64,000 bases of DNA from Bryum argenteum (Eukaryota > Streptophyta > Bryopsida > Bryales > Bryaceae), in assembly GCA_037043015.1 (NCBI GenBank), contig CM073324.1:1357413-1421412 (forward strand), written 5' to 3'. Of this stretch, positions 23,619 through 34,794 are shown piece after piece; position 1 is the first letter of the stretch, and each line of letters opens with the position of its first letter. A model generated the notes under the pieces. That model did not search any database, was not told the DNA's origin, and was given only the letters and a program-made list of their open reading frames with translations. The position numbers were made by a program, and so were the translations under genes.

Positions 23619-24215
23619 ATGTGGAGAGGGTACGATGCAGGCTATGGACCACCAGGCTACCGGGATGCTCGATACCATCGGGCGCAAGGGCCATCGCCGT
23701 GGATACCAGTGACGATGCTGGCGGTGATCGTGCTCATAACGGCGCTGCCTCATATGAGAGCGCCAGCGTACTACCACACAGCAGCAGTGAGCAGGCGGTA
23801 CTCGTCGTCGACATCGTCCGGTGGCAGGTTCCCATCTTCGGTGCTGTGGATTCCGGTGCTGGGTGTCATCGCGCTTCAGTTCTTCGCTACGCCGCGGCAG
23901 CACGGGTTTCACAACGGATCGAGGGGCGGTTTGCATGGCGCTAGGCCGGGACTGGACGCGCGCAGTGGAGCCTACGATTACTACCGCCGGAGCAGGTCAT
24001 GGTGGAATCCTTACCACAGTCCGTATAATGTCCACCACCAACGAGGATTCGTGTCGACGTTCATGGATTACGGCGGCCACTATCTTCTCATCTTGCTCGG
24101 CATCGCCGTCTTCTCCATTGTCGGTGCTAGCAGCTCGCACGCAGTTCCTCCGCCGCTCATTCCTGTTCCCTTGGCTCCTCTCTCGTGGGGATTCCCCTGG
24201 AACTTGTTCTTCTAA
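23619..24215 (+). CDS. Small membrane protein, about 198 residues, unknown function
   Basis: I do not recognise a family. The start MWRGYDAGYGPPGYR was preferred over an in-frame ATG 66 bases upstream because the Gly/Tyr/Pro-rich composition begins there. Three hydrophobic segments are visible: WIPVTMLAVIVLITALP, SSVLWIPVLGVIALQFF and HYLLILLGIAVFSIVG. Between them lie Arg/Tyr/His-rich stretches such as YYRRSRSWW. The ORF is intronless and GC-rich compared with its flanks, which supports coding. The pattern suggests an integral membrane protein with short polar loops. Confidence 0.65.
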   Translation: MWRGYDAGYGPPGYRDARYHRAQGPSPWIPVTMLAVIVLITALPHMRAPAYYHTAAVSRRYSSSTSSGGRFPSSVLWIPVLGVIALQFFATPRQHGFHNGSRGGLHGARPGLDARSGAYDYYRRSRSWWNPYHSPYNVHHQRGFVSTFMDYGGHYLLILLGIAVFSIVGASSSHAVPPPLIPVPLAPLSWGFPWNLFF

Positions 24216-25067
24216 ATTCTCCGATCGCCAGGATACTATGCAACATTTAGGACTTTATTCAGCGGAGCTCTGGTGCATTAGTTTCTTTCCATGAAAAGTT
24301 TTTGTAGTGCAGTTAATAGCAATATAAGTCATAGGTGAGTTTGTTGTAAATATCCGTGTTGGAGCATTATGCGGTATCCAGTTACTTCTTGAAGCTTATA
24401 AGTGATATCGTTCTGTGAAGAGAAATCTGCTGATTTGAATCCCAATTGGTCAGTCTTTTTTCAAATTTTGGATGTGGCGACCACTGGAGCAATTTGATAG
24501 ACTACGCATCTGCATATATGAGCAATTCTAGAGAGATGAAGTTAAGTACATGTTCCAACCACTTCCACATGTATCATGGAAGAGAGTTTCATTCACAATG
24601 CTGCATCACAACCCATAAGAATTATGTAGTACTAAACAGAACAAAACGCCTTCGTAGTGTTGAAACACGGGTAAGAATCCACTTAATTCACTTTGGTAGC
24701 ATTTCACCAATTTCATGACGATCATGATTTAGTTACTACATGAAACATTTACCGGTACTCTTTTCGTGTTTTATTACTCAAGATAAACTACAACAAAAGA
24801 AATCAACAAAGGAGGCAACACAAATTCGAAATCATTATCTTTCATTGATGCAGTGAGCGGTGACATGCCACGCTCACCACGAAAGTTCAAAAAAGATAAC
24901 CAAGCAACGCTATCGGACAGTTACTCGAAGATTGCCACCTTGCAGCAGATTATTCAGATCTATTACATTCTGTTCAGGAAACATTGAGATCTTAACAATG
25001 TCAAGATAATGATCAGATGATTCAAGCTTTGAAGCCGTTCTCTACCAGCTTAATTACGGAACTCTTG
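24216..25067. other. Intergenic between convergent genes
   Basis: This stretch lies between the stop of the membrane-protein gene and the stop of the leftward COX6a gene and should contain both 3' UTRs. A 90-codon plus-strand ORF at 24,446-24,718 has no support. Confidence 0.5.
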
Positions 25068-26370
25068 TCAGTGCCCCCCCTCGTGACTCTCGTGCTTAGT
25101 CTCGAAAAGGCCATCCGGTCCTGCAAACGTAAACGTCGTGAGAAGTCAAGACCAACTCTAGTATCCCGAGAAGGGCGCAACCGAAAAAGGCGAGAAAGAA
25201 TAAGACATACCCCAAGGGAACTGCTTGTTGCGGATGCGCAAGTAAGAGTATTCCTGTCATGACACAAGCAACGAATGTGAGAAAAAAGAACGTGAAGATG
25301 TAGCAATAAAGTGATGAGAATGATTCATACCGGTTGACGACACAAGCAACGAATGTGAGAAAAGAGAACGTGAAGATGTAGCAATAAAGTGTTGAGAATG
25401 ATTCATACCGGGTTGTCAACATGACCGTGTTCCTCATTAGCCAAAGTGTAGATGCCGATGCCGATGCACATAATGTAGGCGGCAATTGTCACGCTGCGCC
25501 ACTTAGCGATCTCCTCTACAGTTCCACATCAAAATGCGGTGAGATAGGTGCCACATCCTTCTACATGAAGTGAAATAGGTGGCTAATTCGCCAATCCAAA
25601 AGTCCCACGTCTATTAGCCTCACATCACTTTTAGTTCTAAATATACATGCTTCGAAATTGAAGACGATCGTTTCACCAAGATCATGCCCTCAAGGACAGA
25701 CATATGAATCCGCAAACCTTGAAGAAATTAGCTGGTGACACCAATCGATCAGACCCTAGCCAACATACTCGCTGATCGTACATCAGCGCATTCTAACAAA
25801 AAGCCAAATTCGGCCATTCGAGGATCACCGATACAGTACTCCTCGTCCTTATCACTTTCTAGAAAGATTGGCATTGATCCGGAATGACGATACCGAGTGA
25901 AATATTTCACCTGAATAACTCTACCCTCTTGGAGAACGTAGGCGGGAGCTTCTAACAACGTAGGCTTACGTCAATTCGTATTTCAGAAACACATGCATTT
26001 AAAATGAAGACGATCGTATCATACTCTCAAGCATCTCAATAAAGACAAACGGATACGACAAAGCAAACACCTGATCCCTACCAGAGCAACGAATCGAAGC
26101 CATCAACTAGTTTTCATACCAATCAAACCCTAATTGGTTAAAGAAAGGGCGGATTCGGTACATTCGAGGATCAGAAAAAGCTACCCGTCAGGTTCTAAGG
26201 GTATTGACCCCTTCAGTGCACTGGAGAGTGGTGAAAGCTCGCGACTTACCAGCGTCATCGTGAGCGTGAGACTTGGAGGCGAAGAAGCGCTTAGGGGCAG
26301 CGGCAGCCTGCGGGGTCGGGAGGGGTCGGCTCAAGAGAGCTCCAAGTCGCTGCCGAAGCGCATTCGCCAT
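25068..26370 (-). CDS. COX6a: Cytochrome c oxidase subunit 6a, mitochondrial
   Basis: Four exons read leftward: 26,370-26,250; 25,515-25,409; 25,253-25,211; 25,120-25,068, about 107 residues, with GT-AG borders and consistent phases. The N terminus MANALRQRLGALLSRP is an Arg-rich mitochondrial presequence followed by APKRFFAS. Next come EIAKWRSVTIAAYIMC and a single helix, then YSYLRIRNKQFPWGPDG and LFETKHESHE, the conserved C-terminal block of the family. The protein is a nuclear-encoded subunit of complex IV in the inner mitochondrial membrane. Plant COX6a is about 100 residues, so length is normal. Intron 1 is long (734 bp) and intron 2 carries a tandem duplication reaching its 5' splice site. 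Confidence 0.93.
25261..25416. repeat. 78-bp tandem duplication duplicating a 5' splice site in COX6a
   Basis: Units starting at 25,261 and 25,339 both begin GACACAAGCAACGAATGTGA and run through GATTCATACCGG with very few differences. On the coding strand the last bases are the exon-2 donor (CCG followed by GTATGA). A second copy of this donor sequence therefore lies 78 bp further into intron 2. Confidence 0.88.
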
Positions 26371-26912
26371 TGTTGTCGAATGGGAACAGTGAAGGAAACC
26401 CTAGCGATGGTGGAGCAGCAACAATCTAGACCGCAATGGATTCTTCCTTCTTGCGAATGCTCGTCTTCTTCGTCCTCGTGTACCACGGTGTTGGGCACCT
26501 CCTTCGCTTTTTACCTATCACCGTTTATTGCATGCGTTCACCACTTGATACCCTAGGCCGTGCAAGTGATTATTTGTTGTTCAAAAGTGTCCTATGAAGT
26601 TTAAGATAGTATGGTAAAATCCCCAAATTCTATTTTTTGAAATCTTCCTTTCCTGTGCAGGAAGGATTTTTTGGAGAAATAAATAAATCATGACATTTTG
26701 TGAGGTAACTAAATAGAATTAGACATGTACACCATATCTGAAATTAAATTTGTCATCAATTTTGAGATTATAAAGTTTAAAGTTGAAATAGGAGCTCTGA
26801 CTTCCCCTTCTTGCAAAAAAATTTTTAGTTTGGTTGTAAATTTGATTGAAGGATCTTCAAATTCTTATATTCAAGTGAATCAGAAATAAGTCTATATAAC
26901 TTAAGGTACTAT
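26371..26912. other. COX6a upstream region, no gene recognised
   Basis: Begins with the 5' leader and promoter of the leftward COX6a gene, then becomes AT-rich after about 26,560. The plus-strand ORF across 26,134-26,556 is a shadow of the first exon and leader. Confidence 0.5.
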
Positions 26913-27053
26913 AAGCATTGGCTTGGTAATTGAACTTATGGTCTCCAATGGGGAGGTCGTAGTTTCCATTCCGGATGTCGACATGGTGCTCACCATCATA
27001 GTTCACCCCATTACGGTGGTGGTTCTTAAACTTCGTTGCATGGGTACTAATAG
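26913..27053 (+). mobile_element. tRNA-derived SINE, copy 2 (partial)
   Basis: The segment carries TTGGCTTGGTAATTGAAC, CTCCAATGGGGAGGTCGTAG and CATGGTGCTCACCATCATAG in the same order and spacing as the minus-strand copy at 8,880-9,205. Similarity fades after GGGTACT near 27,050, so this copy is 3'-truncated or too diverged to follow. Confidence 0.65.
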
Positions 27054-29086
27054 CCGCAATATTTTCTTGCTATGCACGAGGGTTGTAAGCGTCAACTTTA
27101 TCATTATCTTGGAGGCAAGTAGATTTACGCAATTTAGAGTGCAAGCGCGTTTTTTGTTTTTCTATCGACTGATTGGCGGCTATAGTCGTCTCTTTTGTTA
27201 CTTGTTCAAGGTAGTAGAAACTCTACCGAAGAACAATGAACATACAACTATTTATGAGCATCTTAAGAAACATAGAGACAAACTACATTGTAGGTACATC
27301 AAAAATATTTAGTCTCGTGCAATTTCAACATCGGCTACTTCTCCTACTGTAAGCAAAGGTAAACAATCACACGAAACAAGATTTTCCAAGATAACAGTTG
27401 CTACTGAGTGCGAAGTGCCAACAAGAAGGTCTAAAACAATATATTAGAGGCCAAGTGGTTCTTCTCCCATACCCTGAGAAATTGCTTCTTTGAGAAACTT
27501 ATTGAGGTGCACATATTGAACGTTTTTCAGCCCAACGACAATTAAAGCATACATGTGTGTGGACACCAACTACCAACTACAAGTCCAAAGTTTCTCCAGC
27601 TTGATTGTACGAGTAGAGACGCGCTTCAACAATAAGGAGGCGTAAGAGACGTTTTGTAGCTACGGTCAAGAAAACATAGAAGATGAGATATTCTATTGCG
27701 TCCATTTCACATGAGATTCCACTTATAGATTCAAGCACTTGGAATGCACGTACCGGAATTCAGTGGCACTAAAAGCTTCCAACTAACGACTATGTTGTAT
27801 ACGCTACAGTCTTTCGAAGAGACTAGGGCTGATATTCTAGCAACATTTTTTATTTATCACATTTATTCTCACTGCAGCTGCCATGTCGGGTAGGAGATTG
27901 ATAATGAGACAATTACAAGTCTGATTGTCCCTCCGAGAAAAGCGTCTGCTCATATGGATTAGAAGCAATAATCCGTTCCAAAAGTGAAAAGAGCTCGCCG
28001 AGATCAATTTTCTAGAAGTCGACAATCGCAAGTCACAAGCTTTAAAAGTCATAGCAGTAAAGAATTGAGCCTTGCAAGACTTACAACCACCAATTTGTCG
28101 CCACTACGAAAGGAAATAATAAAGAAAGCCCTCAATACTTTGAGTAAGAGACAGAGAAACATTGGCGCAAAAAAATGGGAACCCGATGACATGTTGTTAA
28201 GCAAAGGCGAGTAGGATTACTCCATGATCACCGGTCTTGGCTACCAAAGTGCCAACATCCCCGTGGGTCAAATCATTGCACGTTGTCTTTTTTCTCTTGA
28301 GAAATAAATCAAGACAAGATTTAGCACGAAGAGAAGCTTGCTTACCACAGTGGAAGTTAGAGTCCTAGACTCAAATCTTGATGGCATGAGATCTTTCCAA
28401 CCACAAGCAATACTCAGCAAGAAAGATATCAAAGGATGTTTGGTGGATAAAGGGACTGCACTTAATACCATTTCCAAAGTTAGTCAACGACTTAGGGGCT
28501 AGGGCTATCACCTATACACTGCTCCTTGTTACGACTCAAAGTAGTCAATCAAAGGTGCATAAAGTTTGTCCGTATGCTTTCTTGTTAAGCCATTACGGTA
28601 GAAGACATAACGGCATAAGTCGATTTCTATATATAAGATGTCTTTGAGATTCGCAGAGGCTACCCTATAATACTTGAGAGACAATGGTTACAAGCATTGA
28701 GAGGCGTAGACTATTGTAAGAAAGGAAGCATGTTATTGGTCTAAATTTGAACTAGGTTAACGTAATAGTTGTACCTGGCCAACAAGGACTTTCTAGCAGC
28801 TCATTCAAGGATTCATCAAACCATGGTGATAATTCAAGCTCGACCTGCAAAGAGCCTCATCGGTTAGTGATAGTAATGTCGTGGTTGACTTGTACGCCTT
28901 AGACATCCTCCCCCAAGTGTTAACTAGTAACCCTGAGTTTGTCTTTTATTAGAAAATCCACTAACAGGTATTTAATATAAATCAAGCTCGCCAATCTCTT
29001 GAAGAAGTTTTAGATCGGACCAACACCAAAGAATGGCAAGCTGCAATCATAGCCAATGAAATTCATATCATTTGAAAAGAACAAGA
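27054..29086 (+). mobile_element. Decayed LTR-retroelement remnant, left part of a copia-type element
   Basis: This stretch shows broken coding traces on the plus strand. A retroelement-protease-like LVDKGTALNTIS is visible near 28,450 and the start of a copia reverse-transcriptase region (ARQSLEEVLDRTNTKEWQAA) near 28,995. The segment ends exactly at the 10-bp target duplication of the 29-kb element; colinear reverse-transcriptase sequence continues at 58,108. It is heavily decayed and old. The protease-like trace could belong to a different, overlapping remnant. No 5' LTR was found. Confidence 0.6.
29077..29086. repeat. Left target-site duplication of the 29-kb element
   Basis: The 10 bases AAGAACAAGA are repeated exactly at 58,098-58,107, on the outer side of the opposite terminal inverted repeat. 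A 10-bp duplication fits the Mutator superfamily (usually 8-11 bp). Confidence 0.85.
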
Positions 29087-29098
29087 GGACGTTACTTG

Positions 29099-29137
29099 GG
29101 CGTGAGCGTAGAGCGTAGAGCGTAGAGCGTAGAGCGG
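29099..29137. repeat. Left terminal inverted repeat with GAGCGTA subrepeats
   Basis: Starts GGCGTGAGCGTAGAGCG and continues as tandem GTAGAGC units to about 29,137. The first 31 bases equal the complement of 58,085-58,055. Tandem units inside a terminal repeat could be multiple transposase-binding sites. Confidence 0.85.
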
Positions 29138-29515
29138 AGAATTTCAGATTGGAGAGCGGTGGTGAGAACATTTTTTTGGTAAATTTTACTAAAAATATAA
29201 AAATTCTAAATTTATACAGAATATTCTAGAGAATATTCGAATATTCCTGACTTATTACCGTGGATTTGGAACCCAAACCCGTGGAAATGAGGGAAAAAGT
29301 TCTGAAATTTGGCAAACTTCAACAACATTCAAAAGACATGGAGACACTTATGGTGTGACATTACTTAAACAATTTTGTGGACATAGATACTAATATATTT
29401 TTTTTAATGCTATATTGCAAGACTGAGTCACACGACGTGTTCACAACACGGTATAGGGTTAAGGGCGAATAGGGAATAAAGTGTGGAAAACTATGACATC
29501 TAAACTATGGCGAGC

Positions 29516-32500
29516 TCAAGGATGCCTCTCTCCATGATCATCTTCACCTCGTTGAAACTTAGGGTAGGCGCATGGATGAAGAGGTCTACATCCTGGTTCA
29601 AACTTGCATATCAACACAAAGACATAGTATAGGTGCTTACAAGGTCTATACGGTTCTCCTCTCCGCCCTAATTTTGCAATTGTGCTTTTAAACACCGGAC
29701 AAGTGCAAACGGTAATGCACCTATTGATAGTTGATAAATCGATTGCGAATCGACTCCATGGAAATAATGCATCCAATTCTGGCGATGGGACCATAGTGAC
29801 CTTTAGTATCTTCGCATCGCATCGCACGGGCGGAATCAATATTCCGTGTGTCTTAGAAGTTACGTTGCGGATCGTCGGAGGTTCCTTGACTTCCTTGATT
29901 TTGGGAAGACATCCGCATTCTCCGCACGGGAATATGTGACAGTCCCGTGGCGCGAGATGCATTGTTGAAAGTGCGGTTGAGTGGTAGTCTCTCCTTCCGA
30001 GGGAGTCGGAAACCAGCATTCTCTAACGCCTCCATCTCCGAACGTGTCAGATTTGTCCCTATCTTCACAGGCTAGATTGTTGGGATTGGGGGTTGATCTT
30101 CAGTTCGAGAGAACGGCTCCACCCACTTCCGACGAGTGCCCTTCACACACCTCTCAATATCGTCGGAGGCGAAATAAAACTTCTCCACCTTCTTGCGGTG
30201 ACCATTTTTGGAGGCATCCATATTCCGGTATAAGTTAGTGCGGTGTGGACTTCCCGTTTTGCACTATACGAGACTCGCATTTCTTCTTCGTCATCGCATC
30301 TTTGTCTTAATGAGACTTGGCGAGGGCTCCTTCAATCGAGCAATATGCCATAAGTTTTCGTTCACTTTTGTCTCTTACACAGTGTCACCCGATTAATAGA
30401 GGCACCGGCGGATGGGGAAGATTCGATTGGGCGTGCTTCGTCTTCGTCGTCCTCGTGAATAGTTGTCGACTCTCAAGACAACCCCTCGTAACCCTTCTCC
30501 CGATTCGGGACGCGAAATTCACGATGTCGAGGCCTATGGGTTTTCTCTTCCGCTCCGATTGGAGCATCACGCTACGTTTCTTGAACAAAAATCTCGGCAC
30601 CCTCCAAGTGAGCATCGCGAGTACAAAAAATATCGACCTCGGGAACTCTATTACGGCCTTATTGAGAGGCGATGGATCGCCGGTTCTATGAGCCTTGCGT
30701 TGTGATCGCTGCGAAGTCGGAGTTCCTCCCTAGAGCGGACCATGTCCACCCGCTCCACCTTTGGTGTATTGATAGTAACCCACAACTTGAAGGAAAGCAC
30801 GAACGTAATCATCAACAATTTGCCATATAGAGATCACCACCCTTATTTCCCGAAGCTTGCAACCAATTGTTATGAATGGATTACGCAAGGTTGTAGGATG
30901 GCATCTCACTAGCTCTTACGGAGATAATTTTTGTTCCCGATGTACATAAATAGTGATGTCAAGCTCAAAGTGTAGGAAGAGGCTATTTCGTTGTGAAATT
31001 GCCTCCTAAAAATAGATATTTTTTATTTTAATTTTTATTGGAAAGAAATAATAATTTACATTTATCCCGACTTAATTGTAAAATCGAAATTGCTATAACT
31101 TGAAAATTACCGTAGTAAGCATTTACTTACCGGGTTCCATGAATCCACCCCATTTGTCTATAGCGGTGATGCCAATACGAAAGCCATAGGCCAAGGTGGT
31201 AGAGGCCATTTTCGGAGGTGGCGTTTGAGGATGACCACCACGCCACGATTGCCAAATACCGGGTCGGCTTCATCGGATGAACGAGCATTCTTGTATTGCT
31301 TACGAGAGGACCCGATGTTGATCTTGCAATTCGTGGACGATGTACTTCTTGGTATGAGTTTCTAATGATTGCGTCCAATGAAAGTAACAAGTACGTTCTT
31401 GGTCTTCCATGGAATTGAAGGATCTCCCGAGTCAGAACGATCCATGATCTGCGTTCTAGTTGGCTTGAGTAATCATCACCATAAATCCTTGAAACTTAGG
31501 TTTGTGTACTCCGTGCCTAGCCATGACGTGGTTGAGATTCCTCCGGAAGACAAGTTGAGCTTGAGTATCTTGATTGAAAATCGAACATGCAATGGTTAGA
31601 ATGCGGCTGGTAATTAGGGTCGTACACATGGCACGCCATGGTAGTCCATGGCTTCACTCGTTTGACATGGTCAAACATCATCCATGCATTGGAGAGGTCG
31701 CCTCCAGGTTGCATCCGGCGGACAAGGTCGACACCACTACCGGGTCCAACTTCTGACATCTTAAAAATGAAGACTTTATCGAATCGTCCCCTTGGCCGGG
31801 AACATGTTGCGCGCACGCACGACGCCCGATTCTTTGAGTCCTCTTAGCTTCGTGATGCCATCAAGGATGCCAAATCTGCGCATGTAATTGAAAGAATAGA
31901 TACGATTCCGCAAGCTTGGAGAGTTCAAGAGTTTACATCGATCAAAAAATGGCTCAAGTTCTTCAAGAGTTAGGTGTCCGGATTTGGGGTCATCTTCGTC
32001 GCGTAGAAGAATGCTACCTACTACGTCCTTGCTCGTCTCCAAGACAATTTTCGAAATTGTTGCTTGGGGGTTGCGGTCAACATGCTGTTCGATTAACTCA
32101 TCTATCATTTGACGTGCGCATCTATAGTCTCCGACTTTGACAGGGTGCTCGTGGGTACCGATATGCACACATGCACGCTCTTGAATATCATCTCCAAAGA
32201 CGTAGAAGATTTTGGCAGGACACAAAGCAACGCAGACTGGAGGTTCTCTGCAAATCTTACAGACTAGGGTGGACGATGAGGAGGCGGTTCACTTATCGAA
32301 AAAGGTTCTTTGGTGATACCTTCAAACTCCACCTCATTGACTCCGTCGCACGATCCGGCCGTTCAAGAAAGGACACTTGTCATTGTGGCATTGGAGATGA
32401 CCCACGCAATTTGAATATCGAAATGACAAGCCCAGGGTGTTGCTGATGTTAGTTGTCATCGTCCTAGTCCAGACATGTCCGTCATACCGTTTGTCCATCC

Positions 32501-33368
32501 CTTCCATTGATCTTGCATTCTTGAGTACAGCGGAAGGAAGTGCCGGGGGGAGGACATATAGGGCATCTCCATTAAAAGATGGAGGCAGAAAGGATACAAT
32601 GTGAGTAGGGATGGAATTGAAATCTAGTTTCTTGAGTATATTCTTGCTACCGGGCATGCTACCAAGTTTGCGTAGACATGGAAGAATGTTTTTGGGTTTT
32701 CCTGTTTGAGAGGATGGTGTGGGAGAGGCTAACGAAGAGGGCGTTGATTGAAAAGAGTTCTGAGAAATAGAGGAGATGGATGGAAGCTTGGCTGAAGGAC
32801 GACGGGGTGGAACCGATGGCTTTCGTTCGTCATCGGATGAATCTGATATATCGATACTAACACGCTTTGCTGGTTCGATCTTGACACGAGCAAAGAGGGG
32901 ACCAACGTTAGAGATCGTGGAGGAGCTACGAGGTGTTAGAAGTTGAGTGGATGCGTTCATAGCCGACTCTGTCAAACCGTATAGGCGATACTTTCCTGAC
33001 TTGAGCTTCCACATGGTAGCGTTATTATCTAAGACGACTGGTTCTACAATCGTGGAGTACAGGACATGATAAGTTTGAGGATCAAGAACGTCGGTTTCTA
33101 ACCACAATGTGGATACATCATAGCCAAAGCGAATTGCAAGCCAAGAAGAGGTTACTTCAGCCACACCATCAGGGCCAGGAGAAAGACAGAGAGGGACATC
33201 AGAGGCGACTGACTTAATTTCGATCAAATCCAGAGAAGGAGGCTCCGTGGTGGAAGCCATGACTTCAGCCACGCCATGAGGGCGAGGAGGAGGACAAGCG
33301 GGGACATCAGAGGCAACTGACTTAATCTCGATCAAATCCGGGCAAGGTTTCTGAGAGGAGGAAGCCAT
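29516..33368 (-). pseudogene. SWIM-type Mutator-like transposase, decayed
   Basis: Read leftward from MASSSQKPCPDLIE at 33,368. A long first ORF (to 32,334) has a Ser/Pro-rich linker and ends near GHLQCHNDKCPFL. Then come GTHEHPVKVGDYR and DELIEQHVDRNP (32,225-31,776), a DDE-like region with MACHVYDPNY, NLNHVMARHGVHKPKF and TCYFHWTQSL (31,700-31,300), LQVVGYYQYTKGGAGG (near 30,780), and a SWIM finger at about 29,707-29,633 (CTCP ... CKH, CxC then CxH). This order is that of Mutator-like transposases with a C-terminal SWIM domain, a type I recall from bryophyte genomes. The reading frame is broken at least at about 32,330, 31,780, 31,550, 31,130 and 30,000. The segment expected to hold the second catalytic Asp reads GFMVITQANQN and lacks it. 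The N terminus has a 36-residue internal duplication. Confidence 0.75.
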
Positions 33369-33410
33369 GATTGAAGCTAGTACAAGAGAATGGACGAACG
33401 AGTGGTACAA

Positions 33411-33995
33411 AAGAGATAATGAGTACCTGCGGCGATGTTTATGTACTAAAATAATGTACTCTTGTAAGTAGTAAATGTAAAAAGAGTTGCAAAATTATCT
33501 AGTGAAAGATATTCGAAGAGGTTGGATGTGAGGCTAATATTGGACGCACGAACTCCACAACGTATACGTATTTAAAACGTATCTTACAACCACTTTGTTT
33601 AAATATTGAACACGCGCATTAATTAAGCACAAGTATTAAGATGGTAAAACTAATTAAGGAATTGAGATTTGAATTCGAGACGGCGGCCGCCAGTGTCAGA
33701 GAATAAGTGCGCCAGAAAGGCTACTTGAAAATAGATTAGTATATAGTGTCAGACACGGAATGCGGGTAAAAGATTTTGTCTTTGCATCGGTGTGCGAAAG
33801 TGGCTATGAGTGTTAATGGGTTACGCGTTTAGAGTAGTTAGGGTTTAGGAAGAACGGCGCATCCAAAGAGTATAAAGTCATCGGGTTACAAGAGATATTC
33901 CTCTTTGTTTTCATTTGTATGATATAGTTGTATTCTACCAGTCACGCTTTTGAGAACATCGTGTCTTAAGAGCGAGGAGTTTGTGATTGTTTGCA
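33411..33995. other. Divergent intergenic region between transposase and acidic ORF
   Basis: About 590 bp separate the leftward transposase from the rightward acidic ORF, so it is the likely shared promoter region of the element's left arm. It is AT-rich with a GCGGCCGC site near 33,685. No specific promoter element could be assigned. Confidence 0.45.
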
Positions 33996-34794
33996 ATGGA
34001 GGGTGATAGTAGTCAAGTCGAGAGAGGGAAGGATGGAGTACGCGGGAAGAAGAAGAGAAGAGGTGGCATAAAGTTTTTCGGATCGAAAGCATTGCGGCGG
34101 AGTGCCATGCGGAAGAAAGATCGCGGATGTGTCGATGACGATCATATGCAAGACATAGATGAAACGATTGATGAGTTCCTTCCGGGAGGTTTAGAAGGAA
34201 TGTAAAGATTCGAACATTGTACTTGGACGATGTTTGCGAGAATACTGACGGGTGAAGACGAAGAAGAACGGCTTGATTGGAACGAAGGAGTGAAGGAGGT
34301 AGATGCTAGTAAGAAATCGCAGCGGGAGTGGATCTCAAGAAATTGAACGTGATGGCGTGGATAAAGAGTTCGAAAAAGTAGTAAGTATAAATGGGAGTGC
34401 AGGTTTTGCACAATGTGTTAAAGTTGATGTGATGTCTGATCTTAAATGTTTTAATGGGTTTGTTCAGTGGGATGATATGGAGACATTCGTTGATGACATC
34501 TTTAGTGTTCATCCTCAACAATTTGAAGCCGAAACACATGGAGCAAGCCAGGAATGTCAAGTGGAAGAACGGAATGCAGTGGATGGCCATGAAGAAAAAG
34601 ACGAAATGGAATTAGACCCGGAACGTTTACCGGTACAATTCCCAAACCTTAGAGAGGAGGTAGATCTAGGATGTCGACCTGAGTTTATGATTTATGAACA
34701 CCCTAATGGCTTCATTCAATGTTGGTTGATAGACAATAATGAGTTCCCCTGGGCCGACCGTGAGGACGTGGACGAAGCAGATGCTGATAGTTAA
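33996..34794 (+). pseudogene. Acidic ORF of the 29-kb element, unknown function
   Basis: A first ORF (33,996-34,205) begins MEGDSSQVERGKDGVR, with a Lys/Arg-rich patch, and ends in an acidic tail. A second (34,303-34,794, 163 residues) is very acidic, with QWDDMETFVDDIF and PNGFIQCWLIDNNEFPW. The sequence between them still looks coding in another frame (EDEEERLDWNEGVKEV), so this may be one gene with frame breaks or an unplaced intron. No known family was recognised. Its head-to-head position next to the transposase recalls two-gene Mutator elements such as MuDR, but no similarity to mudrB was seen. Confidence 0.4.

Noticed and set aside
23514-23936. 140-codon minus-strand ORF over the membrane-protein gene
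   Set aside because: Arg/His-rich shadow of the plus-strand gene, without motifs.
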